Origin: Fremontodendron californicum
Taxonomy: Eukaryota > Streptophyta > Magnoliopsida > Malvales > Malvaceae
Assembly (NCBI GenBank): GCA_030761205.1
Contig: JAULJL010000010.1
Coordinates: 4,469,001 to 4,533,000 of the forward strand
DNA: 64,000 bases
Reading direction: 5' to 3'
Below are positions 20,654 to 31,713 of the stretch, piece by piece. Within the stretch, counting starts at the first letter, position 1. Each line of letters opens with the position of its first letter. The position numbers and the translations under genes are program-made. The notes below the pieces were generated by a model. That model saw only the letters and a list, made by a program, of their open reading frames with translations. It did not search any database and was not told the origin of the DNA.

Positions 20654-21170
20654 TAATATAAATAATGAAAAATGTTAACTAGTGCTTATTACCTAGTGAC
20701 ACTGGTTAAGATGATATTTAAAGAAAGAAAAATGCAATTAATGTATTATTTTTTTATTGAATTCAATAAAATTAATGCATTAAAAGTAATTTTTAAAAAA
20801 ATAGAAATTAAAAAAAATGTTAATCAGTGTCTAATAGCACTAGTTAAAGTAATATTTTAAAAGGAGAAATGTTAACCATTATCTAACGACACTGATTAAG
20901 ATGATATATATAAAAAATATAATTAATGCAATATTTTTTCTTAAATTCAATAAAAGTAATGTATTAAATGCAAAAAACTTTTTTAAAATTATAATTAAAT
21001 AGCCTTGGTGCCTATAGGCACCAGTTAAGCAACCTTATAAAAACGAAAAATGTTAACCAATGTCTAGTAACACTGGTTAAGATAATATATACATAGAAAG
21101 AAAAATATAATTAATGTATCATTTTTTTTTAATTCAGTAAAAATAATATATTAAATGCAAAAAAAAAAAA
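20654..21170. repeat. Array of degenerate palindromic modules
   Basis: Several modules of the form GTTAAC-x-AGTGTCTAGTAACACTGGTTAAG are separated by similar AT-rich spacers containing ATTCAATAAAATTAATGCAT. One module is the perfect palindrome GGTGCCTATAGGCACC (21007-21022). The array recurs in copy 2 of the duplication (about 22797-23310). Single related palindromes occur at 23558, 25646, 26093 and 53247. The parent element is unknown to me. Confidence 0.55.
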
Positions 21171-21392
21171 AAATCTAAAGAGGTAAATAAATAATCCTTA
21201 AAGCGGATCCATTAAGGACGGCCTTTATGTATTCTTTAAAATTAATTAATATACTATTTATAGTAATAATATTATATTAAGCAAAAATTGATAATTTTAT
21301 TCATTATTTTCAATATATTGGATGAATGTATTACTATATATAATAACCTTAAAAAAAAATCATTAAAACACTCGTTAACAATTTTTTTTATT

Positions 21393-23534
21393 AGCATAAC
21401 ACCATGAGTGGATTCTCTAACCTCAACATATTTTCTTATTGTTTTTTATATCTTGTTTAATTTCTTTTATGTTATTTTGTTTATTTTGTTCTCTAATATC
21501 TTGTTTATCTTGTTTTGTTGTTGATTCCCTAATATCTTGTTTACTTTCTTTTTCTTATATATTTATAAACTTATATTTACTAATACGCTTCCCTGTGGTT
21601 CGACCTCGGACACCCGAGAATTTATTACTTGAACATAACCTGCACTTGGGTTTACAACTCTTAATTGAGTCTCCATCACTTATATAAATTGAGTAAGAAG
21701 ATATGTGAAATTAATTTTTTAAAAATTATTTTGGATAATTTTTTACTTAAATTTATTTGAAAATACATATATACAAGTTTTATTATGAAGATAGTGGACA
21801 TTTCCCTTATTTTTTAATAATTGAGAGGAGTTTTTTTCCCCAAATTCATTACCTTCATCATGAAAAAGTTTAAATAAATTTGTTTGTATAAAAAGTAAAC
21901 CAAGATTTGTTTATTTTTGTTGGATATTCTTGAATATCCCAATCACTATCTCATTAAAAAAAAAAAAAAAAACAGGAGACCAAAAGACAGGAGAATATTT
22001 CAGATATAATGAGTTCATTTTTTAGTAAAACCAAAGCTCACTTCTGCTAGTGGAGAATTTGGCAGAGTCAGTCTGTAGAAGTATAAAAGATCTTAATATA
22101 TATATATTTTTAAATTATATATATAAATAAAAAATAAAATAAAATAAATGTATACAAATTTATACAATTATACATATTTTTTATAAAAAAATTTGCTAAC
22201 AAGTATCTTTTAAGGTATTTTTTAAAATTAATATACTAATTATAATAATATTATATTAAATACAGTAATTATTTTTTTTTATATAATTTTCAATAAATTG
22301 AGTGAAAATATTATTGTAGAAAGTGATAATCAGTGCATAGTAAAATCGACTAAAGTGGTATTTAAAGAAAAAAATACAATAAATATTATTATAGAAAATG
22401 TTAATCAATACTGGTTAACATTCTCTATAAATAAATTGTTTTTTCTTGAATTAAGAAAAAAGTAATGCATTTAATATATATAAACAATTCTCAAATAATA
22501 CTTAAACAATTCTTATAACCATCGATTAATCAAACTTTATTACTATATATATATATATATATATATATAGTAACTTTAAATATAGTAACTTTAAACAGTA
22601 CCTTCAGCATCCTTTAGGACATTCTTTAGATTAATGGATTTCACTAACAAATGTCTTAAGGATATTCTTTAGAGTTATTATATATATTAAAAGTTTTATT
22701 TAATATATTAGAAATTATGAATAAAATTATTAAATATTAGATTTATACAAAACTATTATTATACATAGCTTATCAAAAAAAATATATATATATATTAATA
22801 TAAATAATGAAAAATGTTAACTAGTGCTTATTACCTAGTGACACTGGTTAAGATGATATTTAAAGAAAGAAAAATGCAATTAATGTATTATTTTTTTATT
22901 GAATTCAATAAAATTAATGCATTAAAAGTAATTTTTAAAAAAATAGAAATTAAAAAAAATGTTAATCAGTGTCTAATAGCACTAGTTAAAGTAATATTTT
23001 AAAAGGAGAAATGTTAACCATTATCTAACGACACTGATTAAGATGATATATATAAAAAATATAATTAATGCAATATTTTTTCTTAAATTCAATAAAAGTA
23101 ATGTATTAAATGCAAAAAACTTTTTTAAAATTATAATTAAATAGCCTTGGTGCCTATAGGCACCAGTTAAGCAACCTTATAAAAACGAAAAATGTTAACC
23201 AATGTCTAGTAACACTGGTTAAGATAATATATACATAGAAAGAAAAATATAATTAATGTATCATTTTTTTTAATTCAGTAAAAATAATATATTAAATGCA
23301 AAAAAAAAAAAAAATCTAAAGAGGTAAATAAATAATCCTTAAAGCGGATCCATTAAGGACGGCCTTTATGTATTCTTTAAAATTAATTAATATACTATTT
23401 ATAGTAATAATATTATATTAAGCAAAAATTGATAATTTTATTCATTATTTTCAATATATTGGATGAATGTATTACTATATATAATAACCTTAAAAAAAAA
23501 TCATTAAAACACTCGTTAACAATTTTTTTTATTA
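21393..23534 (+). repeat. Tandem duplication, copy 2
   Basis: Starts with the LTR fragment TTAGCATAACACCATGAGTGG (no inner insertion), reaches the LTR end CCATCA at 21678, then repeats the flank through AATTTTTTTTATTA at 23534. The joint between copies shows a TTA microhomology with the LTR. The intact LTR stretch here shows the pre-insertion sequence of the inner element's target. Confidence 0.88.
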
Positions 23535-24707
23535 AAATAATAATTAAATAGTTTTTAATTGATGCTTATAAGCATCGGAACCTATTAGACAATCTTTAAT
23601 CTTTAATTGATGTTTATAGAATATAAATATAATAAGGTACATACTGATTGGGTTAGCACTGTTGACATGACAGATTACGTAGATATCTCCTCTTAAATGA
23701 CACGTAGGACAAGCTGAATTTTAATTATTATTATATTCAATTTTAAAATTACAAATTTTCAAAAAATATTTATCCAAGTTTTTTCAATTTTATATTTAAC
23801 TATCTTATCTATTCACTTAATTTTCAAATATATATTGTATTTTAAATTACAAATAAAACATTTTAATTCTATAAAAAAAACTTATCTTAAATTTAAAAAA
23901 ATTATCAAATCTGTAGGTTTATATTTAACACATTTGATCTATTATCCTTATCTCATATATATTTTAAAAAATTTATTCTAAATATATTATTAATAATATT
24001 TAAAAAAAACATATATTATTTTAAGCCTATAAATAATAACATGTGATATATCATTTTTTTTAAATATCTAACTTTTCTTTAAGATGTTTATTGCTTTTGT
24101 GATTTTTTTATTTATTTACTTTGATGATTTTATTTTTTCACATGATTCCCTATTCTTATTTTTTGTCACAAATTTTACAATTGATGTTGTATCTTTTTCG
24201 GTATCTTAATGAAGATCGTAATGTATTGAAAGGTATGTCAATATTTATTTTATTATATTTGATTATTGAAAAATAAATTTTATGTTTTTATTTAAAAAAA
24301 TAATATTATATGAATATTTTTTTTTGGCTTTTTGGTAAATATACATCTAATATCTCTTAATTCTTTCATATATATTTAAAAAATTTGATTATGATCATAA
24401 TAGTAAAGTTTAATTTTTTTATGACATGTTATATTAGATATATATTTTTTATATATTATAAATTTTAAAAATTCATATATGAAAAAAATTTATTATTTTT
24501 TGTATATAAATACATATTTAAATAAATTAAATTAATTTATATATTGCATGAATCACAAACTGGTTAATAAATATAAGCACCTCTTAACTGCAACAATAAA
24601 AGGGTAAATCTAAAAAACATACCATCAATAGTAATATATTGTTAAATGATCTAATAAACAAAAATTATTTATAAAAAATAAAAAAATATTAAAAAAATCA
24701 TAAAAAC

Positions 24708-24893
24708 AAAATTTGTCCATAAAAAACCTCCTATTCTCCTCCCCCTTTCCTTTCTCCTCTTCCTCTTTTTTCATCAAGAGCTTTGCTATTTGTTTACTAA
24801 ATGAGACAGGACTCGGGCGAGAGAGGATATGAGAATCTCTAGGAAAAAAATGGGAAGGAAAAGGGGAGGTTTCTTTACTAAGGGCAACTTTGT
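24708..24893. repeat. Candidate fold-back MITE
   Basis: The left end, CAAAATTTGTCCATAAAAAA followed by a CCTCC-rich block, pairs imperfectly with the right end, whose complement reads CAAAGTTGCCCTTAGTAAAG followed by AAACCTCC. No clean target duplication was found, so the limits are approximate. Confidence 0.35.
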
Positions 24894-25671
24894 TTTTATT
24901 ATTATTTTTTTAATAATTTTTCATTTTTTCATTTTTTTTAAATAATTCTTTTTCATTATCATTTAATAATTATGTTACATTTGATTGATGATGGCACAGC
25001 AATAAATAACATATTAATTGGTACTTCTCATTAAAACCCCATACATTTTTATTTAGCTTTATGCAGAAGAGGAAAAGGTGAAGGTCCCTAAAAACCCGGT
25101 TTTTAAGGAGCCGTTTGAGGGTCCCTCGGGAAACATAAAAGGGCAAATCTGTCAATCTGCACATTTCCCAATCCAAAAACTGGTATTCTTCTCATCTGAC
25201 ACATTTATAAAAACACATAATACTATTTCTTTATCTAATTCTCTTCAATAAAATGCTAATTTTCTCTTAATGGGTTCTTTCCCTATAATTTTCCTTAATG
25301 CTGGCAATTTAATAGTAAAATAAAAATTTTGGTTAACAACATTTTTATTTAAGATTATTATTAATTTAAAATTAAATATTAATATCAAAATAGCTTCCTC
25401 AAAAAACAATTATCAATGATGTTTTTTTCTTAAAAGAACATCACATTAGTTGCTAATTTCAATATTTTAAAGTGTCCAGTTAATTGATATCTATATATAC
25501 TAATTAAAAATTATTTAATTATTATTTTTATTTAATATATTCATTAATTATATTTTTTAAATATTATCTTAATTTGTGTCATTAGATATTGGTTGATATT
25601 TTCTTATTTAATAATAGTATAAAATTATTTTTGAATTTGATTAACAGGTGTCTATAGACATCGGTTAAGAT

Positions 25672-25943
25672 TAGATCTGTCCATAGATAAGGTAGCCAGC
25701 TCGGCTCAGTAGGTGTGATCCGTATTGGGCTAGATTTGGACAAAGATTTTTGTAATTCAGATCGGCAGAACCAAATTATTATTTATTAAATAAAAAATAT
25801 TTTTATTTAAATTTAATTATAAAAATATAAATATAAATTTTTAAAAATATTTTAATAATTTATGAATAGTAAAATGGACTTACGAGCTAACCCGAAATGA
25901 GTTTGGATAAGGATTTTTTTTTTCCGACCCATGAACACCTCTA
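25672..25943. mobile_element. Small non-autonomous hAT element
   Basis: 272 bp. The left end TAGATCTGTCCATAG and right end (complement TAGAGGTGTTCATGGG) are related to the common plant hAT terminus TAGGGGTGTTCA. Flanks GTTAAGAT and ATTAAGAA share TTAAGA, a worn 8-bp duplication. No coding capacity. Confidence 0.65.
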
Positions 25944-26400
25944 ATTAAGAATTAAAATTTATTTTATTATCATTTTAGAAAATTTATTACCATTTTAAGG
26001 ATTATTTAATTATTAATTAACTTTTTTTTTTGCATTTAATATATAATTTTTATTAAATTAAAATATATATTTATATATATATCACCTTAATCAGTACCTA
26101 ATGATACTGATATTCATTAAAAAAAATATTAATTACACTTTTTTTTTTTGTAAATATCAAATAATCATTGTTTAGTAATATTGATAATTTTAAAAAAAAA
26201 AATTTATTAACGAATATTTTAAAATTAATTAATTAATTATTTATAATAATATTATATTAAATAAAATATTTGATAATTTTGTTTATTATTTATAATAAAT
26301 TTAAAAAATAATATAATAATTAATAATTTTATTCATGATTTATGGGTTAAAGATATTATTTAAGTTGGAGGAGACCTATGTTTTTTTCTTTGATTTTCTA

Positions 26401-27087
26401 TTAAATTTAAGTTAATGAACTGGAATGAATGAGGAAATAACACACAAAACGAGGCACTCTCCTTCTCTCAGATTCCTCTTTTCTCTCTGTTTTTTCCTTC
26501 TTCACAATCTCTGCAAAAATCTTCATTTTCATTACTGGGCAGTCTCTGCAAACTTCTCCAAATTGCTTCAGTTTTTTCAAAGTTTCAAACTTGGAATTTT
26601 CATTGGCTTCTTCTTAGCTTTCATCCGTTAACGTGCTTGATTTTATTATCCCCAACTACTCTTTCTTCTGCATTTCTCTGGGGGTTTTCTTCTCTGGTCT
26701 ATCTTTCTGTCTTAGTTGAAAACTACTACTCCTCTGTATTTTTTGTTGCTATTTTTCCACTGTTAAGTCCACAATTTTCTTTTTCTTTTTCATTTATCGT
26801 TTTCGTTTTCTCTGTCTTGTCTCAATCGTCATTACAAAACCTTTCTCCAACTGGGTTCCCCGTTTTGTGTTGTAACCCTTCTGCTTTTGTGCCTGAGAAA
26901 AGCTTGCTCTGTCCTCCTCTGTTTTCTTGGTTTTGTGAGAGTTTCTACTCCAAAAAATGGGCTTTCTTTACTAAAATGGCTTTCCTTAATTTTGCCCAAA
27001 GGTGGGTTTTTTTGTTACTTTTTAGTCACTAGAAAATTGGGTTAATTTCATGAACTGGGTCATTCTATTCCTGGTGAAGGAAAAAAA
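26401..27087 (+). promoter_or_regulatory. Pyrimidine-rich leader and proximal promoter of the DUF632 gene
   Basis: CT-rich runs (26455-26830) typical of plant 5' leaders precede the ATG at 27088. No convincing TATA box was fixed. An upstream ATG at 26425 opens a 68-codon ORF that ends at 26631. If transcription starts before it, the upstream ORF could lower translation of the main gene. Confidence 0.5.
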
Positions 27088-30000
27088 ATGGGCAGTGGAA
27101 ACTCAAAAGCTGATAAAAATGAAGCCTTGCGTCTATGTAAAGAAAGAAGGAGATTCATAAAGCAAGCTATTGATTCGAGGTATGCTCTTGCGGCTGCTCA
27201 TGGTTCTTATATTCAATCTCTTAGAAATATTGGTATAGCTTTAAGAAAATTTGCTGAAGCTGAGATATTGATAGAGTCTTCTCTATTAACCTCAGCTACT
27301 GAGCTTGACAAAACCCCCTCCCATTCCTCCTACCCTTCACCATCTCCATCTCATTTAGGAGCTGAGGTTTCTGATTCACCATTGAATAATGAGAGTCCCA
27401 TTTCACCAGTAACCACGAATTTGAGTTACATGAGAGCAGGAAATAGTGTTTCTGTGACTGTTAAGGTTAATCCTACTAATGGTAGTTTTGTGGAGGATGA
27501 GTCATTGGCAATGGCAATGCCGCCGCCCCCACCTCCTCCTTTTGAGTCAGGTTCTTCTTGGGATTTTTTTGACCCGGTTGATGACTGTGAGAGTTTTAGA
27601 TTTGTGGGGAATAATGGAGTTGATGTGGATTTTGAGGATTTGAGAGGGTGGAGAGAGTTTAGGAGCAAAGGGATTGATCATGGTGGCTTGGATGAAAATA
27701 ATGAGTTGAATGAAGGAACTTTGTGGCCAGAATCGGAGAGAAAAGTTGTCAAAATGTCCGATAGTTCAGCAACTCGTAATTATAGTGGTGGTGATATGTT
27801 TTTGATTGGATTAGGGGGAGGAAATGGTGGTAATAGGCAGCTAGGTGAAAATAATGTCAATGGGCCTGGTGAAACTTTGGTGGGCAAAGGTGCTCTTGAA
27901 CAATCAAGTTCAGAGAGGGAAAAGGCTGCGGCAGATAAAGATTTATCTGCAGAAAGAGAAGATCCTTCTGAGTTTATAACCCATAGAGCTAAGGATTTTC
28001 TTTCAAGCATAAAGGATATTGAACATCGTTTCTTCCGAGCCTCTGAAGCAGGCAGAGAAGTCTCCCGGATGCTTGAGTCTAACAAAATCAGGGTTGGATA
28101 TTCCGAAGCCGAAGGTAATCTTTTTTTATCCATGAGAGACAGTTTATTTCTCATTGAACTTCTAATTTTGGTTTCGGGCTCTTTTATTGTCTATTCAATG
28201 CTAGTGCTACATATACTATTGAATCCTCTTCTGCTAGCATCTTATGAATAAATCAATTGTTGTAGGGGGATCCTCAGCTTTTTTGGCAGCTTTCCAACCT
28301 GTTTGTTGCCGTAGAAAGACTGCTCTGGATTCTCATGGTAAGTTCTGGCTTCTGTATGTGGCCTTCAGGCTGTAACAATGAGTTTATTTCTCTAGAGAAA
28401 GAGCTTATTACAATCTTGATATTCTGCATTTACTTTTTGGCGGTAGTTGTAAAAATTACACCCCTTTGCATTCTTGCATAAGGTGGGACTAATAGACCAC
28501 TTTTATTGTGGATTGAAAGCTACTTTAGCAGACAGAAACAAGGTTCAACTGTTTGTTTTTGTTTTTGTTTTTGTCTTTTCTATTTCTTTTTTAAACAGTT
28601 TTTTATTTTTTATTTTTTTATTATGGTAATAATTTATCTGATATTAGTTATGGTAATAATCTGTATTGCATACAGCTAATTGAAGGATAGTCTTTTTCAA
28701 CTTAGTGGATTTTACTTGTTTAACCTTTTTACTTGACCACTTATGAATGTGTCTTTCTTTTCTCATGTCATAATATTGTAGAGCCAGTACAACATGTAAC
28801 TAAAATCATACATTGGAAGAGGTCAGCATCTTCAAGGTCTTCTTCGTCAAGGAATCCATTAGCCACAGCATCTAAAGATGATGCTGATGACAGTGGAAGT
28901 GATTTTACCGAAGAGTTCTGCATGATTGCTGGTAGTCATTCTTCCACCTTGGACAGACTATATGCGTGGGAAAGAAAACTCTATGATGAAGTGAAGGTAC
29001 TTTTTGAAACCACTTAACATATCTAATGTTAAATATCTTCTTGATATACTAGAATACAGACATACATTCATATATATGTATAATTGAAGAGCAATGTTGG
29101 TTTCCTATTATAACTTCTAAGTTCATTGTTGGTTTTCATTGCCATAAGATATCTTTGTTTTAGAACATAAAGGATTGTTTTTCGTTTATACCGGAGAATT
29201 TAAGTGGTTTAAAAGGGCGTAATAGATTCTCATATAACATATATTTAATTATGGAGTCTCAAGAGTCTACGCATTAACAAGAACCTTTTGGAATACTACT
29301 TTAAAAGGAGAATATTATTATTTTTCATGATCTGTTGTTTGGTATGTACATAATGAAAAGATGACTACCTGGTTGCTCGAGTAATTATACTATGTGAAGG
29401 ACACTCAAACTGGATTATATTTACTACTTCATGTTTTTTCCCTGTCAATAACACCTATAGGTCCTCTACACAATTCCTTTTGTCTTTCCTCTTTTTTCTT
29501 TTTTGGCTTTGCCGACGTGTTGTTTTCGACCTTTAGTGGGTGTGCATTTTTTTTTTTTTTTTCTTTCTTTCTCTCTTTTGATGCAAGGTAAATTTTGTCT
29601 TGTCCCTTCTTACTGCAAGGAAGCATACTCAATCTGACTTACCAGACTGCTTTAAAGTTAAATGCTGATGACATGATGGTTAAACATTGACATGTATAAT
29701 CTTCTTTACCAACTTGAAGTTTTAAAAATTCCTGAACAATTATTTATGCAAGATACCTGGCTAAGTAAATTAATTTTCTTCTTTGCAACTAATAAAAAAA
29801 ATGTTTTCATTCACTTGGAGTTTACTTTTATGTAGTTGTCTTATTTTTCCAAAAGCTACCAGGCATTGACTGTGCAACAACAGAAAGTAAATGTTCTTTT
29901 ATGTTCCCAGACAACTTAAGATATTTATCTCCAGATTTTTCTGTGTAAAATCCCACCAAAAGACTAGGCATAGGGTTACTATTAGCTTCTATCCTCGTAT

Positions 30001-31713
30001 GTGTATCTTCCTTCCTATGTTGCTTCATTTTTCTTGAAGTATCCGTGTTTGACATCCTTGTCCGACGCATATTCGGACATGGGTATGGGGATATGATCCC
30101 CCAAGGACCATCCAAATACACGGAAAAACATAGATAAATCAAACATACCCGTGTCGGACACATACCCATGTCCGACACTCACACCCGAGTCCGAGTAACT
30201 TATCTTCCTTCTATTTTCTTCTATGCCACAAGTGCTATTACTTCTTAATGCTTCTTTCATTTGATTTCTGAAATTACACTTGTAAAGTTTCATTCAGTAG
30301 GTTCAAAATGTTTGTTATATGCTTTATATTCAACATTTTCTTTCCTCAAGAACTAGAAAGGGGCCTTTTTGAGTCACGAGTAGACACGTTCATCACATGC
30401 ATTCATACGATGAAGGATCTCCTTGGTATTTCTCTTTCCTTTTTCAATTTTTTTTTCCTAATGCAAAGCTTGATTAGGTTATACATAATCTCTGTTAGTT
30501 GATTTTTAGGACAAGTGCAGGTAAGCAAACACATTAATCCATGCCTCTGTGGGATTTGTAGAAAAGTGTTAGGAGTATCCATAAAGTTTACAAAGCATCT
30601 TTAATTAATATCTGCCAGTATTAGCAGCTATTGCTTTTAAGTCATCTAATTAGTAGTATTGCCATTCAATCCTCTGACTTGTTTGCTTCTTTGCACCCTT
30701 TAGGCCAGTGAATCTATCAGGAAGGAGTACGATCGGAAGTGTGATCAGCTCAGACACCAGTTCGCTAAGGATCTTAGCACTCAAGTGATTGATAAAACGC
30801 GGGCAGTTGTAAAGGATCTACACTCCCGAATTAGAGTGGCACTTCATTCTGTTAATACTATATCAAAGCGAATTGAAAAAATGAGAGATGAAGAGTTGCA
30901 GCCGCAACTTGTAGAATTAATTCAGGGGTGAGTAAAATCCTTTAAATCAGAAAATTTCGAATGACTGAAATCTTGAGTATTCTCAGTCATTGACATCTAT
31001 ATCTTGACTAAACTTATGCTTGTCCTTACAGATTGCTCAGGATGTGGGAGGCCATGCTTGAATGCCATCATTCACAGTATATCACCATCTCGCTGGCATA
31101 CCATTCAAGGAACTCAACAGATGCGCCACAGGGAGATACGCGCAGGCAGATTATGGCTCAGCTTCAGCAAGAGATCGAATGCTTTGGCATAAGCTTTACA
31201 GATTGGGTCAATAGCCATGCATCTTATTTGGAAGCTCTGAATGGTTGGCTGCAAAACTGCATCATAGAACCACAGGAACGTTCGAAGAATAGGAATCTAC
31301 TATCTCCTCATCGATATCTGGGATTCGGACCACCAATATTTGTTCTGTGTCGTGAGTGGTCGGCCGGGATAAAAGCTTTGCCAGCTGAGGAACTTAGTGT
31401 TGCCATCAAAGCTTTCTTATCTGATCTTTGTCATCTAATGGACAAACAAGTAGAACAACTACAGAAGAAAGAGAAATCAGTTGATGCAAACAATGGAGAA
31501 TCAGAGAGCAAAGATGGTCTTAACACGTTAACATATGGTGATACAAATGATGATGATGATGTATCTTCAAACTTGTGCTGCATACAAGCAAGTTTGACTC
31601 GGGTTCTTGATAGACTAAACAAATTTTCTGAGGCCTCTCTGAAAATGTACGAGGATGTTAGACAGAAAAGTGAAGCAGCTCGAATTGCATACCTCAAATT
31701 GCAGGCTAACTAG
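27088..31713 (+). CDS. DUF630/DUF632 protein (NRG2-like family)
   Basis: Five exons: 27088-28114, 28266-28337, 28782-28996, 30704-30927 and 31032-31713; all introns are GT-AG and the phases agree, giving 739 aa. The N-terminal DUF630 (residues 1-60) starts MGSGNSKADKNEALRLCKER and has RYALAAAHGSYIQSLRNIG. A Gly-2 after Met suggests N-myristoylation. A Pro run (MPPPPPPP, near 145-152) lies in a low-complexity middle. DUF632 starts near residue 300 (DFLSSIKDIEHRF) and runs through EVSRMLESNKIR, AFQPVCCRRKT, LDRLYAWERKLYDEVK and RMWEAMLECHHSQ to the coiled-coil-like end. Family members such as Arabidopsis NRG2 act in nitrate signalling and others in cell-surface or developmental roles; the function of this one is not known. 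Intron 3 (1.7 kb) carries a dispersed repeat at 30035-30200. Confidence 0.93.
30035..30200. repeat. Dispersed repeat in intron 3 (TGTCCGACAC family)
   Basis: Contains TTGTCCGACGCATATTCGGA, GGATATGATCCCCCAAGGA, CCCGTGTCGGACACATACCC and CCCGAGTCCGAGTAAC. A more diverged copy with the same order of blocks is at 50448-50605. It is a mobile-repeat remnant and produces only short chance ORFs. Confidence 0.6.

Larger units (their letters stand above)
19256..21392 (+). repeat. Tandem duplication, copy 1
   Basis: End of the outer 3' LTR plus about 1.87 kb of flanking DNA, repeated at 21393-23534 with an offset of 2154 bp. The copies differ slightly, for example in the length of the AT microsatellite at 20392-20426 and in single bases. 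The first 20-odd bases of copy 1 lie at about 9969-9991, on the other side of the inner element, so the duplication came first. The flank is AT-rich, with no gene. Confidence 0.88.
23535..26400. other. AT-rich intergenic DNA with transposon debris
   Basis: No gene is visible. The stretch contains further palindromic modules (23558, 25646, 26093), a copy of an AT-rich dispersed repeat (26205-26330), and a candidate fold-back element at 24708-24893. A hAT element lies at 25672-25943. Short ORFs, for example one at 24970-25176 on the - strand, resemble nothing I know. Confidence 0.55.

Noticed and set aside
28115..28251. C-terminal continuation of exon 1 of the DUF632 gene (hydrophobic tail)
   Set aside because: The sequence follows a GT donor and does not match the family. 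Splicing to 28266 restores the conserved DUF632 sequence.
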